Of a DNA stretch of 51,704 bases, positions 35,358-43,611 are shown in pieces. The notes beneath the pieces were generated by a model, which did not search any database, was not told the origin of the DNA, and saw only the letters and a program-made list of their open reading frames with translations. Where the stretch lies: assembly GCA_034667405.1 (NCBI GenBank), contig JAXDJX010000028.1, positions 1-51,704 of the forward strand, given 5' to 3'. This DNA is from JANXVR01 sp034667405 (GTDB lineage: Bacteria > Actinomycetota > UBA4738 > HRBIN12). The position numbers were made by a program, and so were the translations under genes. Each line of letters opens with the position of its first letter. Within the stretch, counting starts at the first letter, position 1.

Positions 35358-35951
35358 ATGCTCGAACTCGCTGTTCTGGGTCTCCTGAAAGACCAACCTA
35401 TGCACGGGTACCAGCTCTCTCGCGAGCTAGGCGAGCAGCTCGGCGGCGCCTGGAGGGTCTCCTACGGCTCCCTCTACCCGACGCTTCGCCGCCTCGAGAA
35501 GCAGGGCGCGATCGCGGCTCAGCCCGACCCAGAGAAGGGCGCGACCCGGGGCCGCCGCCGAACCACCTATCGGATCACCGAGGATGGTGAGCGGCTCTTC
35601 TTCGAGCTCCTGCAGGAGACACCGCACGACAACCAGACCGAGGATCAGCGCTTCCGCGTTCGACTGGCATTCTTCCGATACCTGCCCCCCGAGACGCGCC
35701 TCCGCCTCCTCGAGCGCCGCCGGGCCGGGCTCGAAGCGCACCTCGCCACCATCAAGGATTCGATGCGCACCACACGGGAGCGCAGCGACGATTACACCCT
35801 CGCCCTCATGCAGCACGGGCGGGCTACTACCGAGTCGGACATCGCGTGGGTCGACGGCCTCATCGCCGCCGAACGCGCCCGCACCGGACAACCGGTTACC
35901 GTGAAGCGGCGCGGCAGCGCGACGCTTCGAAGGAAGGAGCACCTCTCATGA
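35358..35951 (+). CDS. PadR-family transcriptional regulator
   Basis: 197 residues. An N-terminal winged helix (LAVLGLLKDQPMHGYQLSREL, then GSLYPTLRRLEKQGAI and the wing RGRRRTTYRIT) is classic PadR; a C-terminal helical domain (about 95-180) provides the dimer interface. The ATG at 35358 follows AGGAAG; an upstream extension would run through the operator. It is followed by ino1 in an ATGA overlap, an arrangement also known from mycobacteria, where a PadR-like gene neighbours ino1. Confidence 0.9.
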   Translation: MLELAVLGLLKDQPMHGYQLSRELGEQLGGAWRVSYGSLYPTLRRLEKQGAIAAQPDPEKGATRGRRRTTYRITEDGERLFFELLQETPHDNQTEDQRFRVRLAFFRYLPPETRLRLLERRRAGLEAHLATIKDSMRTTRERSDDYTLALMQHGRATTESDIAWVDGLIAAERARTGQPVTVKRRGSATLRRKEHLS

Positions 35952-37075
35952 GCAAGGTTCGAATCGCGATCGTCGGCGTCGGCAACTGCGCTAGTTCGCT
36001 GGTCCAAGGACTCGAGTACTACAAGGGCGCGAAGCCCGACGAGCGGGTCCCCGGACTCATGCACGTCGAACTCGGCGGCTATCACGTGAGCGACGTCGAG
36101 GTCGTGGCGGCTTTCGATGTGGACGCCGATAAGGTCGGCAAGGACGTCGCCGACGCCATCTTCACCGAACCCAACAACACCATCGTGTTCAGCGAAGTGA
36201 AGCCCACCGGCGTGGTGGTGCAACGTGGCCGCACCTTGGACGGACTGGGTTCGTTCTACCGGGACGTGATCACCGAATCACCCCTGCCCGAATCCGACGT
36301 GGTGCAGGTGCTTCGCGACTCGAAGGCCGACGTGCTGGTCTCCTACCTCCCCGTAGGGTCCGAGCAGGCCGCGCGCTACTACGCGCAGTGCGCCTTGGAC
36401 GCGGGCGTCGCGGTCGTGAACTGTCTGCCCGTGTTCATCGCCTCGGAACCCGAGTGGGCCGAGAAGTTCCGCACGGCCGGCGTGCCGATCATCGGCGACG
36501 ACATCAAGAGCCAGGTCGGCGCCACCATCACCCACCGCGTGCTGACCAAGCTCTTCGAAGACCGCGGCGTGAAGATCGACCGCACGTACCAACTCAACTT
36601 CGGCGGCAACATGGACTTCATGAACATGCTCGAACGCACCCGCCTGCAATCGAAGAAGATCTCGAAGACACAGTCCGTGCAGTCACAGCTCGAGACGCCG
36701 CTCGACAAGGACAACATCCACATCGGACCCTCGGATCACGTGCCGTGGCTCGAGGACCGCAAGTGGGCGATGATCCGACTGGAAGGCCGCAACTTCGGCG
36801 ACGTGCCACTCTCCATCGAGATGAAGCTCGAGGTCTGGGACAGCCCGAACTCCGCCGGCATCGTCATCGACGCCGTTCGCTGCGCGAAGGTCGCACTGGA
36901 CCGCGGCGAAGGTGGACCGCTCATCGCCCCCAGCAGCTACTTCATGAAGTCCCCCCCGGTGCAGTTCAGCGACGAAGATGCCCACAAGAACACGGAGGCA
37001 TTCATCGCCGGCGAGGCACCGACCGTCCTCACCGGTGGTCAGAGGCCGGAGGCAACGGTGAACGTGCGCGCCTAG
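35948..37075 (+). CDS. ino1: inositol-3-phosphate synthase
   Basis: 375 residues, the size of actinobacterial MIPS. VRIAIVGVGNCASSLVQGLEYY near the N-terminus is the NAD+-binding loop, GDDIKSQVGATITHR and LNFGGNMDFMNML the conserved catalytic segments, and SPNSAGIVIDAVRCAK the C-terminal NAD contact. It converts glucose 6-phosphate to myo-inositol 3-phosphate, the precursor of phosphatidylinositol and mycothiol. The ATG at 35948 overlaps the padR stop, so its expression is tied to the regulator and probably to the TATATCG operator. Confidence 0.95.
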   Translation: MSKVRIAIVGVGNCASSLVQGLEYYKGAKPDERVPGLMHVELGGYHVSDVEVVAAFDVDADKVGKDVADAIFTEPNNTIVFSEVKPTGVVVQRGRTLDGLGSFYRDVITESPLPESDVVQVLRDSKADVLVSYLPVGSEQAARYYAQCALDAGVAVVNCLPVFIASEPEWAEKFRTAGVPIIGDDIKSQVGATITHRVLTKLFEDRGVKIDRTYQLNFGGNMDFMNMLERTRLQSKKISKTQSVQSQLETPLDKDNIHIGPSDHVPWLEDRKWAMIRLEGRNFGDVPLSIEMKLEVWDSPNSAGIVIDAVRCAKVALDRGEGGPLIAPSSYFMKSPPVQFSDEDAHKNTEAFIAGEAPTVLTGGQRPEATVNVRA

Positions 37076-37092
37076 ACAGGGCGGGAGGCACG

Positions 37093-37743
37093 TCAGGTCA
37101 CGGAGACGCTGACGGTGTCCGACCAGAGCGAGGTCTCCCCCGTGCTGACCTGGCGAAGGTGCGCCTGGAACCGATACACGCCGCGCCCCACATCGGTCTT
37201 GAACGAACCGCCCGTCGCGATCACACCGTCTTGCCAGACCTGGTACGCGCCACCCGGTCTCTTCAGCTGCACGTCATAGACGTAGCCCTCCGGCGGCGTC
37301 ACGGACGCCCATGTCAGCGCGAACACCGTCTGTCGGGATCCCTTCGACGGTTTCGCGCGCATCGGCACGTGGATCCTCCCGCCCATCTGCGGGTGGAGGA
37401 TGCATTTGAAACCGTAGGTGCCCGCCGCAGAGAACGAGTACGAATAGCTCCCCGTGAGCAGGCTCCCCGAATCGTAGAGTTCCATCCCCGTTGTGTCGGT
37501 GGCGGTGTGGTGCGACTCCCCGACGAAATCCCAGGTCACGGTGCCTCCGCGCGCCACCAGGATCACGTTCGGGTTGAACCAGTTGTCCCCTGCGTTCACG
37601 TGGATCAGGGAGGGGACTGCGGCACCGTCGGGGGACCCGGCATCCCCACCTGCGGCCGACCCGGCCTGAGGCAGCGACAGCCACACCAGCAGGAACAAGG
37701 CCGTTGTTGACCCCAGGGCACGCGTGATCCCCCCTCGTCGCAT
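37093..37743 (-). CDS. secreted cupredoxin (plastocyanin-like) with C-terminal beta domain
   Basis: 216 residues. A signal peptide (about 1-30) is followed by a cupredoxin domain (about 45-130). The type 1 copper ligands are evident: His in GESHHTATD, then the C-terminal loop CILHPQMGG supplying Cys, His and Met. The remaining ~75 residues (TWASVTPPEGYVYDVQLKRPGG onwards) look like a fibronectin-III-type beta sandwich. It probably carries electrons or binds copper outside the membrane; the partner is unknown. It converges on ino1 with 17 bp between stops. Confidence 0.83.
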   Translation of the reverse strand: MRRGGITRALGSTTALFLLVWLSLPQAGSAAGGDAGSPDGAAVPSLIHVNAGDNWFNPNVILVARGGTVTWDFVGESHHTATDTTGMELYDSGSLLTGSYSYSFSAAGTYGFKCILHPQMGGRIHVPMRAKPSKGSRQTVFALTWASVTPPEGYVYDVQLKRPGGAYQVWQDGVIATGGSFKTDVGRGVYRFQAHLRQVSTGETSLWSDTVSVSVT

Positions 37744-37781
37744 CTAGGAGGTATCGGCAGCGGAGGACCCGGAGCGCACCC

Positions 37782-38546
37782 CTACTCGCGCGCGAGGTCC
37801 AAGGCCCGTTCAACCGGCGTCAGGTCGAACGGCGCGTCGATCCCGACAACGATATGCACGGCGCCGGCCTGGTGGAACGCTTCGATGTCATCTGCTTCGT
37901 CGGCGTCGATCAGGACGCTTCGCTCCAGGGTTGCCGGGTCACGGCCGACGCGCTCACACCAGGTGTCCAGGATGGCGTTGCGTTCGCGGAAGCGTTCGAT
38001 GGGACCAAACCCGTTCCAGATGTCGGCGTGCTGGGCCGCGATGCGGAGAGTCACGTCCTTGCCGTCCCCGCCCAGCATGATGGGCATCGGGCCGATCGGC
38101 GGAGGGTTCAGCCGTGTCAGCCGGCGCTTGATCCTGGGGATGGCGTCGTGCTCCAAGTACTCCAACCGCTCCATCGCGGTCCCGAACGGATACCCGTACT
38201 CGTGGTAATCGCGTTCGAACCAGCCGGCGCCAAGACCCAGGATCATCCGGCCGTGGCTGAGGTGGTCGATGGTTCGAGCCATGTCGGCCAAGAGATCCGG
38301 ATTGCGGTAGCTCACGCACGTCACCATGGTGCCGATCTGTGGACGAGTGGTTCCGGCGGCCATCGCGGCGAGAAGCGTGAGCCCCTCGAAGTGGAGGCCG
38401 TCGGGGTCTCCGTCCATGACGAAGAAGTGATCCCAGTCCCAGAGCGAGTCCACGCCCAGATCCTCTGCGGCGCGCCACCCCGCCCGCACGTCATCGAGAG
38501 AACGATGTTGTTGATGGATCACCGCACCCACCTTGAACCGCGCCAT
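37782..38546 (-). CDS. LLM-class (luciferase-like) F420-dependent oxidoreductase
   Basis: 254 residues, a single TIM-barrel of the bacterial luciferase family. VGAVIHQQHRSLDDV at the start, LWDWDHFFV, IGTMVTCVSYRNPDLLADMARTIDHLSHGR and LGLGAGWFERDYHEYGYPF are the conserved barrel segments typical of actinobacterial F420-using members. Substrate unknown. AGGAGGGATC precedes the ATG at 38546 at a good distance, so it is a leadered gene. Confidence 0.85.
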   Translation of the reverse strand: MARFKVGAVIHQQHRSLDDVRAGWRAAEDLGVDSLWDWDHFFVMDGDPDGLHFEGLTLLAAMAAGTTRPQIGTMVTCVSYRNPDLLADMARTIDHLSHGRMILGLGAGWFERDYHEYGYPFGTAMERLEYLEHDAIPRIKRRLTRLNPPPIGPMPIMLGGDGKDVTLRIAAQHADIWNGFGPIERFRERNAILDTWCERVGRDPATLERSVLIDADEADDIEAFHQAGAVHIVVGIDAPFDLTPVERALDLARE

Positions 38547-38603
38547 CTGATCCCTCCTGTTCGGGTCGTGACCGACTCCGACTTCGAGCTCGAAGCGCCA
38601 GCC

Positions 38604-38609
38604 TAAGCT
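38604..38609 (+). promoter_or_regulatory. -10 box (TAAGCT) for the leaderless MFS gene
   Basis: TAAGCT is followed by GTGCGG and the ATG at 38616, which argues against the GTG at 38610 as start. Confidence 0.5.
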
Positions 38610-38615
38610 GTGCGG

Positions 38616-39878
38616 ATGACGGCCCCCGGGAGCATCGCACGCACGCGAGATGCGTTGCGATCACATGACTTCCGCAGGCTCCTGGCCGTTCGGCTGTGCT
38701 CGCAGGCCGGCGACGGGCTGTTCCAGGCGGCGCTGGTTGCCTCGGTCGTGTTCTCGCCCAGCAACCAGTCGACCGCCGGAGGCCTCTTCCGGACCACGTT
38801 GATCGTCGCGCTACCCTTCAGCATCATCGGCCCGTTCACCGGTGTGTTCATCGATCGATGGGCCCGTCGGAGGATCTTGATGTTCGCCCCGCTCCTGCGG
38901 GCCTTGTTCGCCGCGCTCGTCCTTTCCGATCCTCACCGCGCGCCGTTCGCGTTCTACACCGGCGCGCTCGTCGTCCTCAGCGTGAACCGATTCCACCTTG
39001 CCACCGCGCAGGCAGTTGTTCCCCGACTGGTTCCGGCGGAAGACCTCCTGATGGCGAACTCGGTCGCGACGGTCGGGGGCACCCTGTCTCTGCTGGTCGG
39101 GATGTTCGCCGGCGGGAAGATCGCCGACGCTTACGGCGGCGGTGCCATCGTCACGGGGGCGATCGTCCTGTGGCTTGCGACGTCGGCGATCGCGAGCCGC
39201 ATCAGGAGCGACCTCACCCCCGCGGCCGCCCCCGAGGATCCGGGGCTCATACGGCATCAGATCAAACGCGTCGCGGTGGAGTTCAAGGCGGGGGTCCGGG
39301 TACTGGCCACCACGCCCAGGGCGATCGGCCCGATCACCGCGATCACCGTGGATCAGTTCGCGCAGGGGATCTTGCTCACGCTCAGTTTGGTCGTGTTCCG
39401 GGACAAGTTCAAGGAGGGCGTCGGCTCGTACGCGAACCTCATCGCGGCCGGTGGCATCGGCGTCTTCGTCGGCATCAGCACCATCGGATGGCTGGAGCAA
39501 CGGTTCGCGCGGGCGAGGATCGTGGCCGGGTCATTCCTGGCGGGCGGCATCGCCGTCGGAGCAGCGGCCGTGCACGTGACTGGTGGTTCAGTTCTGTTCC
39601 TGAGCTTCGTGGTGGGCCTGACCTTCACCTGGAAAAAGATCCCGATCGACACGATGGTTCAGGAGTCAGTGCCGGATGCCTTCCGGGGACGAGCATTCAG
39701 CGTCTACGACGTCGCATACAACGGGGGCCGGATCCTCGCCGCCGGCCTGGCGGTCAAACTCATCCCATGGTTAGGGGTGGTCGGCACGCTCGCAGTCACG
39801 TCCTTCGTCCTCGTGGCCTGGACGCCGATACTGCCCAGATGGCTCAGAAGCCGAACCGTTCCTTCAGGTTGCGGGTGA
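38616..39878 (+). CDS. MFS transporter
   Basis: 420 residues from the ATG at 38616, with 12 membrane segments. FTGVFIDRWARRRILMF is the loop 2-3 motif (D-R-W-x-R-R) and VPDAFRGRAFSVYDVAYN is the matching motif in the second half. It resembles the MFS_3/efflux-type carriers; substrate unknown. It is divergent from the F420 oxidoreductase with about 70 bp between the starts. Confidence 0.87.
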   Translation: MTAPGSIARTRDALRSHDFRRLLAVRLCSQAGDGLFQAALVASVVFSPSNQSTAGGLFRTTLIVALPFSIIGPFTGVFIDRWARRRILMFAPLLRALFAALVLSDPHRAPFAFYTGALVVLSVNRFHLATAQAVVPRLVPAEDLLMANSVATVGGTLSLLVGMFAGGKIADAYGGGAIVTGAIVLWLATSAIASRIRSDLTPAAAPEDPGLIRHQIKRVAVEFKAGVRVLATTPRAIGPITAITVDQFAQGILLTLSLVVFRDKFKEGVGSYANLIAAGGIGVFVGISTIGWLEQRFARARIVAGSFLAGGIAVGAAAVHVTGGSVLFLSFVVGLTFTWKKIPIDTMVQESVPDAFRGRAFSVYDVAYNGGRILAAGLAVKLIPWLGVVGTLAVTSFVLVAWTPILPRWLRSRTVPSGCG

Positions 39879-39951
39879 GTGCGCCGATGGGGAGGTACCT
39901 GATCGCGGGTATACCGACCGGAAGAAGGATCGCCTCATGGATCATGACCAT
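39844..39951 (-). CDS. possible 35-residue peptide gene between two MFS genes
   Basis: On the minus strand an ATG at 39951 (or 39945) opens a frame ending TGA at 39844-39846. The product contains IHEAILLPVGIPAIRYLPIG and ends LTRNLKERFGF. Most codons end in G or C as in real genes here. It overlaps the end of the rightward MFS gene by 35 nt and has no strong ribosome-binding site. It could instead be a remnant or chance. Confidence 0.3.
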   Translation of the reverse strand: MVMIHEAILLPVGIPAIRYLPIGALTRNLKERFGF

Positions 39952-39998
39952 CACCGACCCGGCACGGTCACGGGTTGTCGTCGATGTGACGACGACGC

Positions 39999-41387
39999 CT
40001 ACGAACCCGGCTGGTACGCCACCATGTTGCTGATCGACGTGGCGAGCGGGGCAACCGCCTTGCGCATCCCCGAGGAGGCGACGTCGGTGATCACCTCGAG
40101 CGACGGCGCCTCCGGCTCAAGCGACTCCGCCTCGTAGTCGTCTTCCATATCGTCGTCTTCCATATCCGTGTGATCTCGACGCCACAACAACAGGCCGACG
40201 ATCCCCGCGGACATCGCCGCGATCCCACCCAGCGCGAATCCGGCCCTCGGCCCGAACTGCTGACCGGCCCACCCCACGATCGGCGCGCCCACCGGCGTGC
40301 TCCCTAGGAACAGCACTCCGTAGAGCGCCATGACTCGCCCCCGCATGTCGGGCCGGGCACCAAGCTGCAGGGTTGCGTTCGCCGTGATCGCGAACGACAT
40401 CCCGAAGAACCCCATCGGCACGATGACCGCATACCCAAGCGCCAGTGTCGGCATGAACCCCTCGACCACCATCAACACACCGAAGAGGGTCGCGAAGAGA
40501 GTTAGCCGACGCCATGTGGGATGCGGCGCGCGGTTCGCCATGAGGAGGGCGCCGCTCAGCATCCCCACACCGGCGAACGCCGACATCAGTCCGAGCGTTC
40601 GCGCGTCGCCATGGAAGGTGCGATAGGCCGCAAGCGGCAGGAGGATCATGAAGTTGAACGAAAAGGTGAACACGACCGCCATGACCAGGAGCGGGCGGCG
40701 GAGCGTTCGGTCGTTCCAGACGTACCGCAGGGCGGCTCGGAGCTGACCCGGCTCGCGCGCTACGGGGTCTCGACGATCCAAGTCCTCGGGGCGCATCGCC
40801 GTCAGGCTCGCGATCACCGCCAGGTAGGACACTCCGTCGATCAGGAACGCCGAACTCAACCCGAACCCGTGGATGAGCTCTCCCGCCAACGCAGCGCCGA
40901 GGATCCGGGTACCGGTGAATACCGCGCTATTCAGGCTGACCGCGTTGGTGAGGTGTTCCTTGCCGACCATCTCCATATAGAAGGACTGCCGGGTGGGATT
41001 GTCCGCCGCGGTCACGATCCCGTTGACCAGCGACAGCGTGAACACCATCCAGAGCTGGATCGAATCCGTCCGAACCAGCCACCACAGGACGATGGCGATG
41101 GCCATGAACAGGACCTGCGTGACCACCAGGATCCGGCGACGGTCGTAGCGATCGGCGAGGATGCCGCCGAAGGCACCGAAGAGCAGGACCGGCAGGAACA
41201 ACGCTCCCGTGTTCAATCCGAGCGCCACACCGCTGTTCGAAAGTTGGAGCACCAACACGGAGGTTGCGGTGGCGTTGAACCACGTGCCCGTCACCGAAAC
41301 CAGTTGCCCGAAGAAGAACAAGCGGAAGCTCCGAGACCGTGTCAGCGACTCGAACGTCTTGCCTGCCTGCCGGCCGACCGCGCTCAT
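39999..41387 (-). CDS. MFS efflux transporter
   Basis: 462 residues. 12 membrane segments of the MFS_3/tetracycline-type group: FGGILADRYDRRRILVV is the loop 2-3 motif, TAADNPTRQSFYMEMVGKEHLTNAVSLNS the typical helix 4-5 segment, and RPDMRGRVMALYGVLFLGSTP the second-half motif. A long acidic cytoplasmic tail (MEDDDMEDDYEAESLEPE region) follows. The start overlaps the marR stop as ATGA, so it is the likely target and partner of that regulator, suggesting drug or toxic-compound export. Confidence 0.88.
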   Translation of the reverse strand: MSAVGRQAGKTFESLTRSRSFRLFFFGQLVSVTGTWFNATATSVLVLQLSNSGVALGLNTGALFLPVLLFGAFGGILADRYDRRRILVVTQVLFMAIAIVLWWLVRTDSIQLWMVFTLSLVNGIVTAADNPTRQSFYMEMVGKEHLTNAVSLNSAVFTGTRILGAALAGELIHGFGLSSAFLIDGVSYLAVIASLTAMRPEDLDRRDPVAREPGQLRAALRYVWNDRTLRRPLLVMAVVFTFSFNFMILLPLAAYRTFHGDARTLGLMSAFAGVGMLSGALLMANRAPHPTWRRLTLFATLFGVLMVVEGFMPTLALGYAVIVPMGFFGMSFAITANATLQLGARPDMRGRVMALYGVLFLGSTPVGAPIVGWAGQQFGPRAGFALGGIAAMSAGIVGLLLWRRDHTDMEDDDMEDDYEAESLEPEAPSLEVITDVASSGMRKAVAPLATSISNMVAYQPGS

Positions 41388-41830
41388 GCTCCGCTCTCCG
41401 TCAGCCGTTCGAGGATGGCGGCGGCGCGGGCAAGGGTGGCAAGTTCCTCAGGATCCAACCCTTTGATCCGCTTGGCCAAGTACTCGTTGCTCCGACGACG
41501 GAACCGTTGGAGGAACCGTTTGCCTTCCGACGTGATGCTGATCCAGACGACCCGGCCGTCCGTCGGATCGGGAAGTCGGTCAACGAGCCCGGCCTCGGTC
41601 AGACCGGCGATCAGGCGTGTGGCCGTAGGCTTCTGGATCTGTTCGTGCGCTGCAAGGGACCCCGCAGTCATGGGGCCGTGCCTCTCGACGGTGGCGAGCG
41701 CGGCCAGCTGTGTCGGAGTGACGGCCGGATCGGCCTCTCGACGCAGTTTCCGGGCCAGCCGGGTCACGCCCATCCGAAGCTGGGACGCCAGTTCGGCGAT
41801 ATCGACGGCGGGAGCGGGTGCGGAAGGCAT
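41384..41830 (-). CDS. MarR-family transcriptional regulator
   Basis: 148 residues from the ATG at 41830. The winged helix is clear: TPTQLAALATVERHGPMTAGSLAAHEQIQKPTATRLIAGL, then LVDRLPDPTDGRVVWISITSEGKRFLQ as the wing. MarR dimers repress efflux genes and are released by ligands. The start 41830 is supported by a TATCAT box 6 nt upstream; a longer reading to 41866 would run through this promoter. Confidence 0.88.
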   Translation of the reverse strand: MPSAPAPAVDIAELASQLRMGVTRLARKLRREADPAVTPTQLAALATVERHGPMTAGSLAAHEQIQKPTATRLIAGLTEAGLVDRLPDPTDGRVVWISITSEGKRFLQRFRRRSNEYLAKRIKGLDPEELATLARAAAILERLTESGA

Positions 41831-41836
41831 GCAGAG

Positions 41837-41870
41837 ATGATAGTACGCGAAACTAACTAGCGTCACTAAC
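41837..41870 (-). promoter_or_regulatory. promoter of marR-MFS with GTTAGT direct repeats (candidate operator)
   Basis: On the minus strand TGACGC (41865-41860) and TATCAT (41842-41837) are 17 bp apart, and TATCAT ends 6 nt before the ATG at 41830. GTTAGT occurs twice, at 41865-41870 and 41852-41857, 13 bp apart, inside this otherwise unusually AT-rich patch. They are candidates for MarR binding, although a clean palindrome is not seen. Confidence 0.45.
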
Positions 41871-41952
41871 GATTCCGGGAAAGCCCGGGGTGATTCTTTC
41901 GTGGTCGTGGCCGGACTATCGTGCGTTCCTACCCCGACACCAGGAGCCCGCG

Positions 41953-42573
41953 ATGTCCCACCAGCCCGTACGCGCTACGCCGAACCGCACAGTGATCGCG
42001 ATCATCGTCGCGGCAGTCATCCTCGCCGCGTTCGGCGGCGGCTATCTTTTGGCGAAAGGCGGCAAGACCACTGCCGAACCCAGCGGGTCCGGGAGTGGCG
42101 CCACGCCGACGCAGAAGCCCAGCAGATCCCATTCCCCCAAACCCACGCTCTCCCCCACGGCTCAGCCAACGGTCGAACCATCGGGCGATCTTCAAGACGG
42201 GCGCTACTTCATTTACCCGAAGAAGGTCGACGGTGGCGGAGCACTGTTCTTGACGTTCGACCTCGCGTACTTCTATACCGGTCAGGAAGCGAACGACGTG
42301 GCCGCCTCGCGCGGTGACGAGGTGCCGGTCCCCAACGATGTCTACATCGTGAACGACAACGCGAAGATCCGTCGCTACCCCATCTCGCCATCAGTGCTGG
42401 TGAGGTACATCCCGACTGGCGTCAGCACGCTGAAGACGGGAGACATCGAGACGTTCCAGCAGGCGGTCAACGGCACGGCCCAGACCGACTACGCAGACAT
42501 GCGATACACGGGGTGGTGGATCGTCATCACGAACGGCGATATCCAGTCGATCAAACAGCAGTACCTCCCGTAG
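41953..42573 (+). CDS. membrane-anchored extracytoplasmic protein, unknown function
   Basis: 206 residues. One N-terminal membrane helix (about 14-37), then a Ser/Pro/Thr-rich linker (about 42-85), then a compact domain of about 120 residues (DLQDGRYFIYPKKVDGGGALFLTFDLAYFYTG to the end) rich in aromatic residues. I do not recognise the family; similar proteins with this linker and domain occur in actinobacteria as hypothetical proteins. AGGAG lies 6 nt before the ATG at 41953. Confidence 0.7.
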   Translation: MSHQPVRATPNRTVIAIIVAAVILAAFGGGYLLAKGGKTTAEPSGSGSGATPTQKPSRSHSPKPTLSPTAQPTVEPSGDLQDGRYFIYPKKVDGGGALFLTFDLAYFYTGQEANDVAASRGDEVPVPNDVYIVNDNAKIRRYPISPSVLVRYIPTGVSTLKTGDIETFQQAVNGTAQTDYADMRYTGWWIVITNGDIQSIKQQYLP

Positions 42574-42582
42574 CTGAGATCT

Positions 42583-43401
42583 TCACGGGACCGGGGGTGT
42601 CACGAGGCAGCCCGCGGGACGGCCGACCTGCTTCAGTCCCTGAAGATCGCCCGGGCCGAACGTGGCCATCCCGCCACCCGAGAACTCCATGAGTTCACCT
42701 TGTTGTTTCACATGACCGAGTCCCAGTACATGACCGAGTTCGTGCAGGATCGTGGAGCCCTGCACGAAGGGTGAGCCGAAGCCGGCGGGGTAGCCGCCCT
42801 CGTCGTTGATCACCACGAAGCCACTCACGTATTGGAGGGGGCCGCCCGACAGCCATATCGGACCGCCGATGCCGATCGCCTCATGGCCTTGGTCGTCCTT
42901 CTTGAACGAGAACCCACCCGATGTCGGGTCGACCCAGCCGATAAGCACGGGAGCCCAACGCGCGGGATACCGGTCGGGTTGGTACGGCTTCCGCAGCGGC
43001 AAGGGCACCTCGTCGCTGATGCCGTCGTACACGAACTGGATCCCCGAAGCCGCTGAGATGGTCGCAACCGCTGCCTTGACGTCGGCGAGCGAACCGGGTG
43101 GGGCATCCGTGAGATTCACGACGTAGTGGATCGGGGCACAGGGGTTCCATCGGACCGGCTGGCCGTTCCGCGTGTCGATGAAGCTGTATTCGCCGGTGTG
43201 GGCAGACGGGTCGTATCTGAAGATCGGCGCGATCGCGGCCGCGACCATGGCGATCAGCGCCACGATCGAGGCGATCACCACCCACGGTTTCCCCCGGCGT
43301 TTGCGGGGGGGCCACGCCGGAGCGTGCGGGGAAGGTGGAAGGAACTCGCGACGAACATCCGGCCGCGGTGGGACGAACGGGGACGGCGGGAGGAGTTCCA
43401 T
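42583..43401 (-). CDS. membrane-anchored metzincin (M10/matrixin-like) zinc protease
   Basis: 272 residues from the ATG at 43401. A Pro-rich basic cytoplasmic N-terminus (about 1-38) and one membrane helix (about 39-60) place the remainder outside. The zinc motif HELGHVLGLGH (HExxHxxGxxH) is complete and a Met-turn candidate lies 10 residues later (ELMEFSGG). The upstream PVRWNPCAPIHYVVN resembles the matrixin N-terminal strand. No propeptide with a cysteine switch is seen. A TACCAT box 8 nt upstream supports 43401; an ATG at 43446 would add 15 residues. Confidence 0.8.
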   Translation of the reverse strand: MELLPPSPFVPPRPDVRREFLPPSPHAPAWPPRKRRGKPWVVIASIVALIAMVAAAIAPIFRYDPSAHTGEYSFIDTRNGQPVRWNPCAPIHYVVNLTDAPPGSLADVKAAVATISAASGIQFVYDGISDEVPLPLRKPYQPDRYPARWAPVLIGWVDPTSGGFSFKKDDQGHEAIGIGGPIWLSGGPLQYVSGFVVINDEGGYPAGFGSPFVQGSTILHELGHVLGLGHVKQQGELMEFSGGGMATFGPGDLQGLKQVGRPAGCLVTPPVP

Positions 43402-43409
43402 CACTACCG

Positions 43410-43415
43410 ATGGTA
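43410..43415 (-). promoter_or_regulatory. candidate -10 box (TACCAT) of the metalloprotease gene
   Basis: Minus-strand TACCAT is followed by CGGTAGTG and the ATG at 43401. Confidence 0.4.
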
Positions 43416-43465
43416 GAAGCATCCGACCGGAACGGGGGTCGCGCATCTCGACGTGGGTCGTGCGT

Positions 43466-43527
43466 ACGCAGTGAGGACGAAACCTACGCCTGATAACGCA
43501 GGACGAAACAGGTACTTCTTCCTACGC
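43466..43527. repeat. duplicated ACGCA/GGACGAAAC/CCTACGC element in the PKD gene leader
   Basis: ACGCA-gtga-GGACGAAAC (43466-43483) recurs as ACGCA-GGACGAAAC (43496-43509), and CCTACGC follows each copy (43483-43489 and 43521-43527). A hairpin CGCCTC-CAGG-GAGGCG lies just downstream at 43530-43545. It is in the non-coding interval between the metalloprotease and PKD genes. It could be a regulator-binding site or an RNA element; I do not recognise it. Confidence 0.4.
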
Positions 43528-43611
43528 TCCGCCTCCAGGGAGGCGTGGTGTCGCTGCGGTGCGTGCGTGAGGACAGCCCTGGAGATCGGTCGGTTGGAGG
43601 GGACGGCATCG

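Noticed and set aside
43447..43611. c-di-GMP, c-di-AMP or guanidine-II riboswitch in the PKD leader
   Set aside because: The repeated ACGAAAC blocks recall such RNAs, but the conserved cores and paired stems do not fit.
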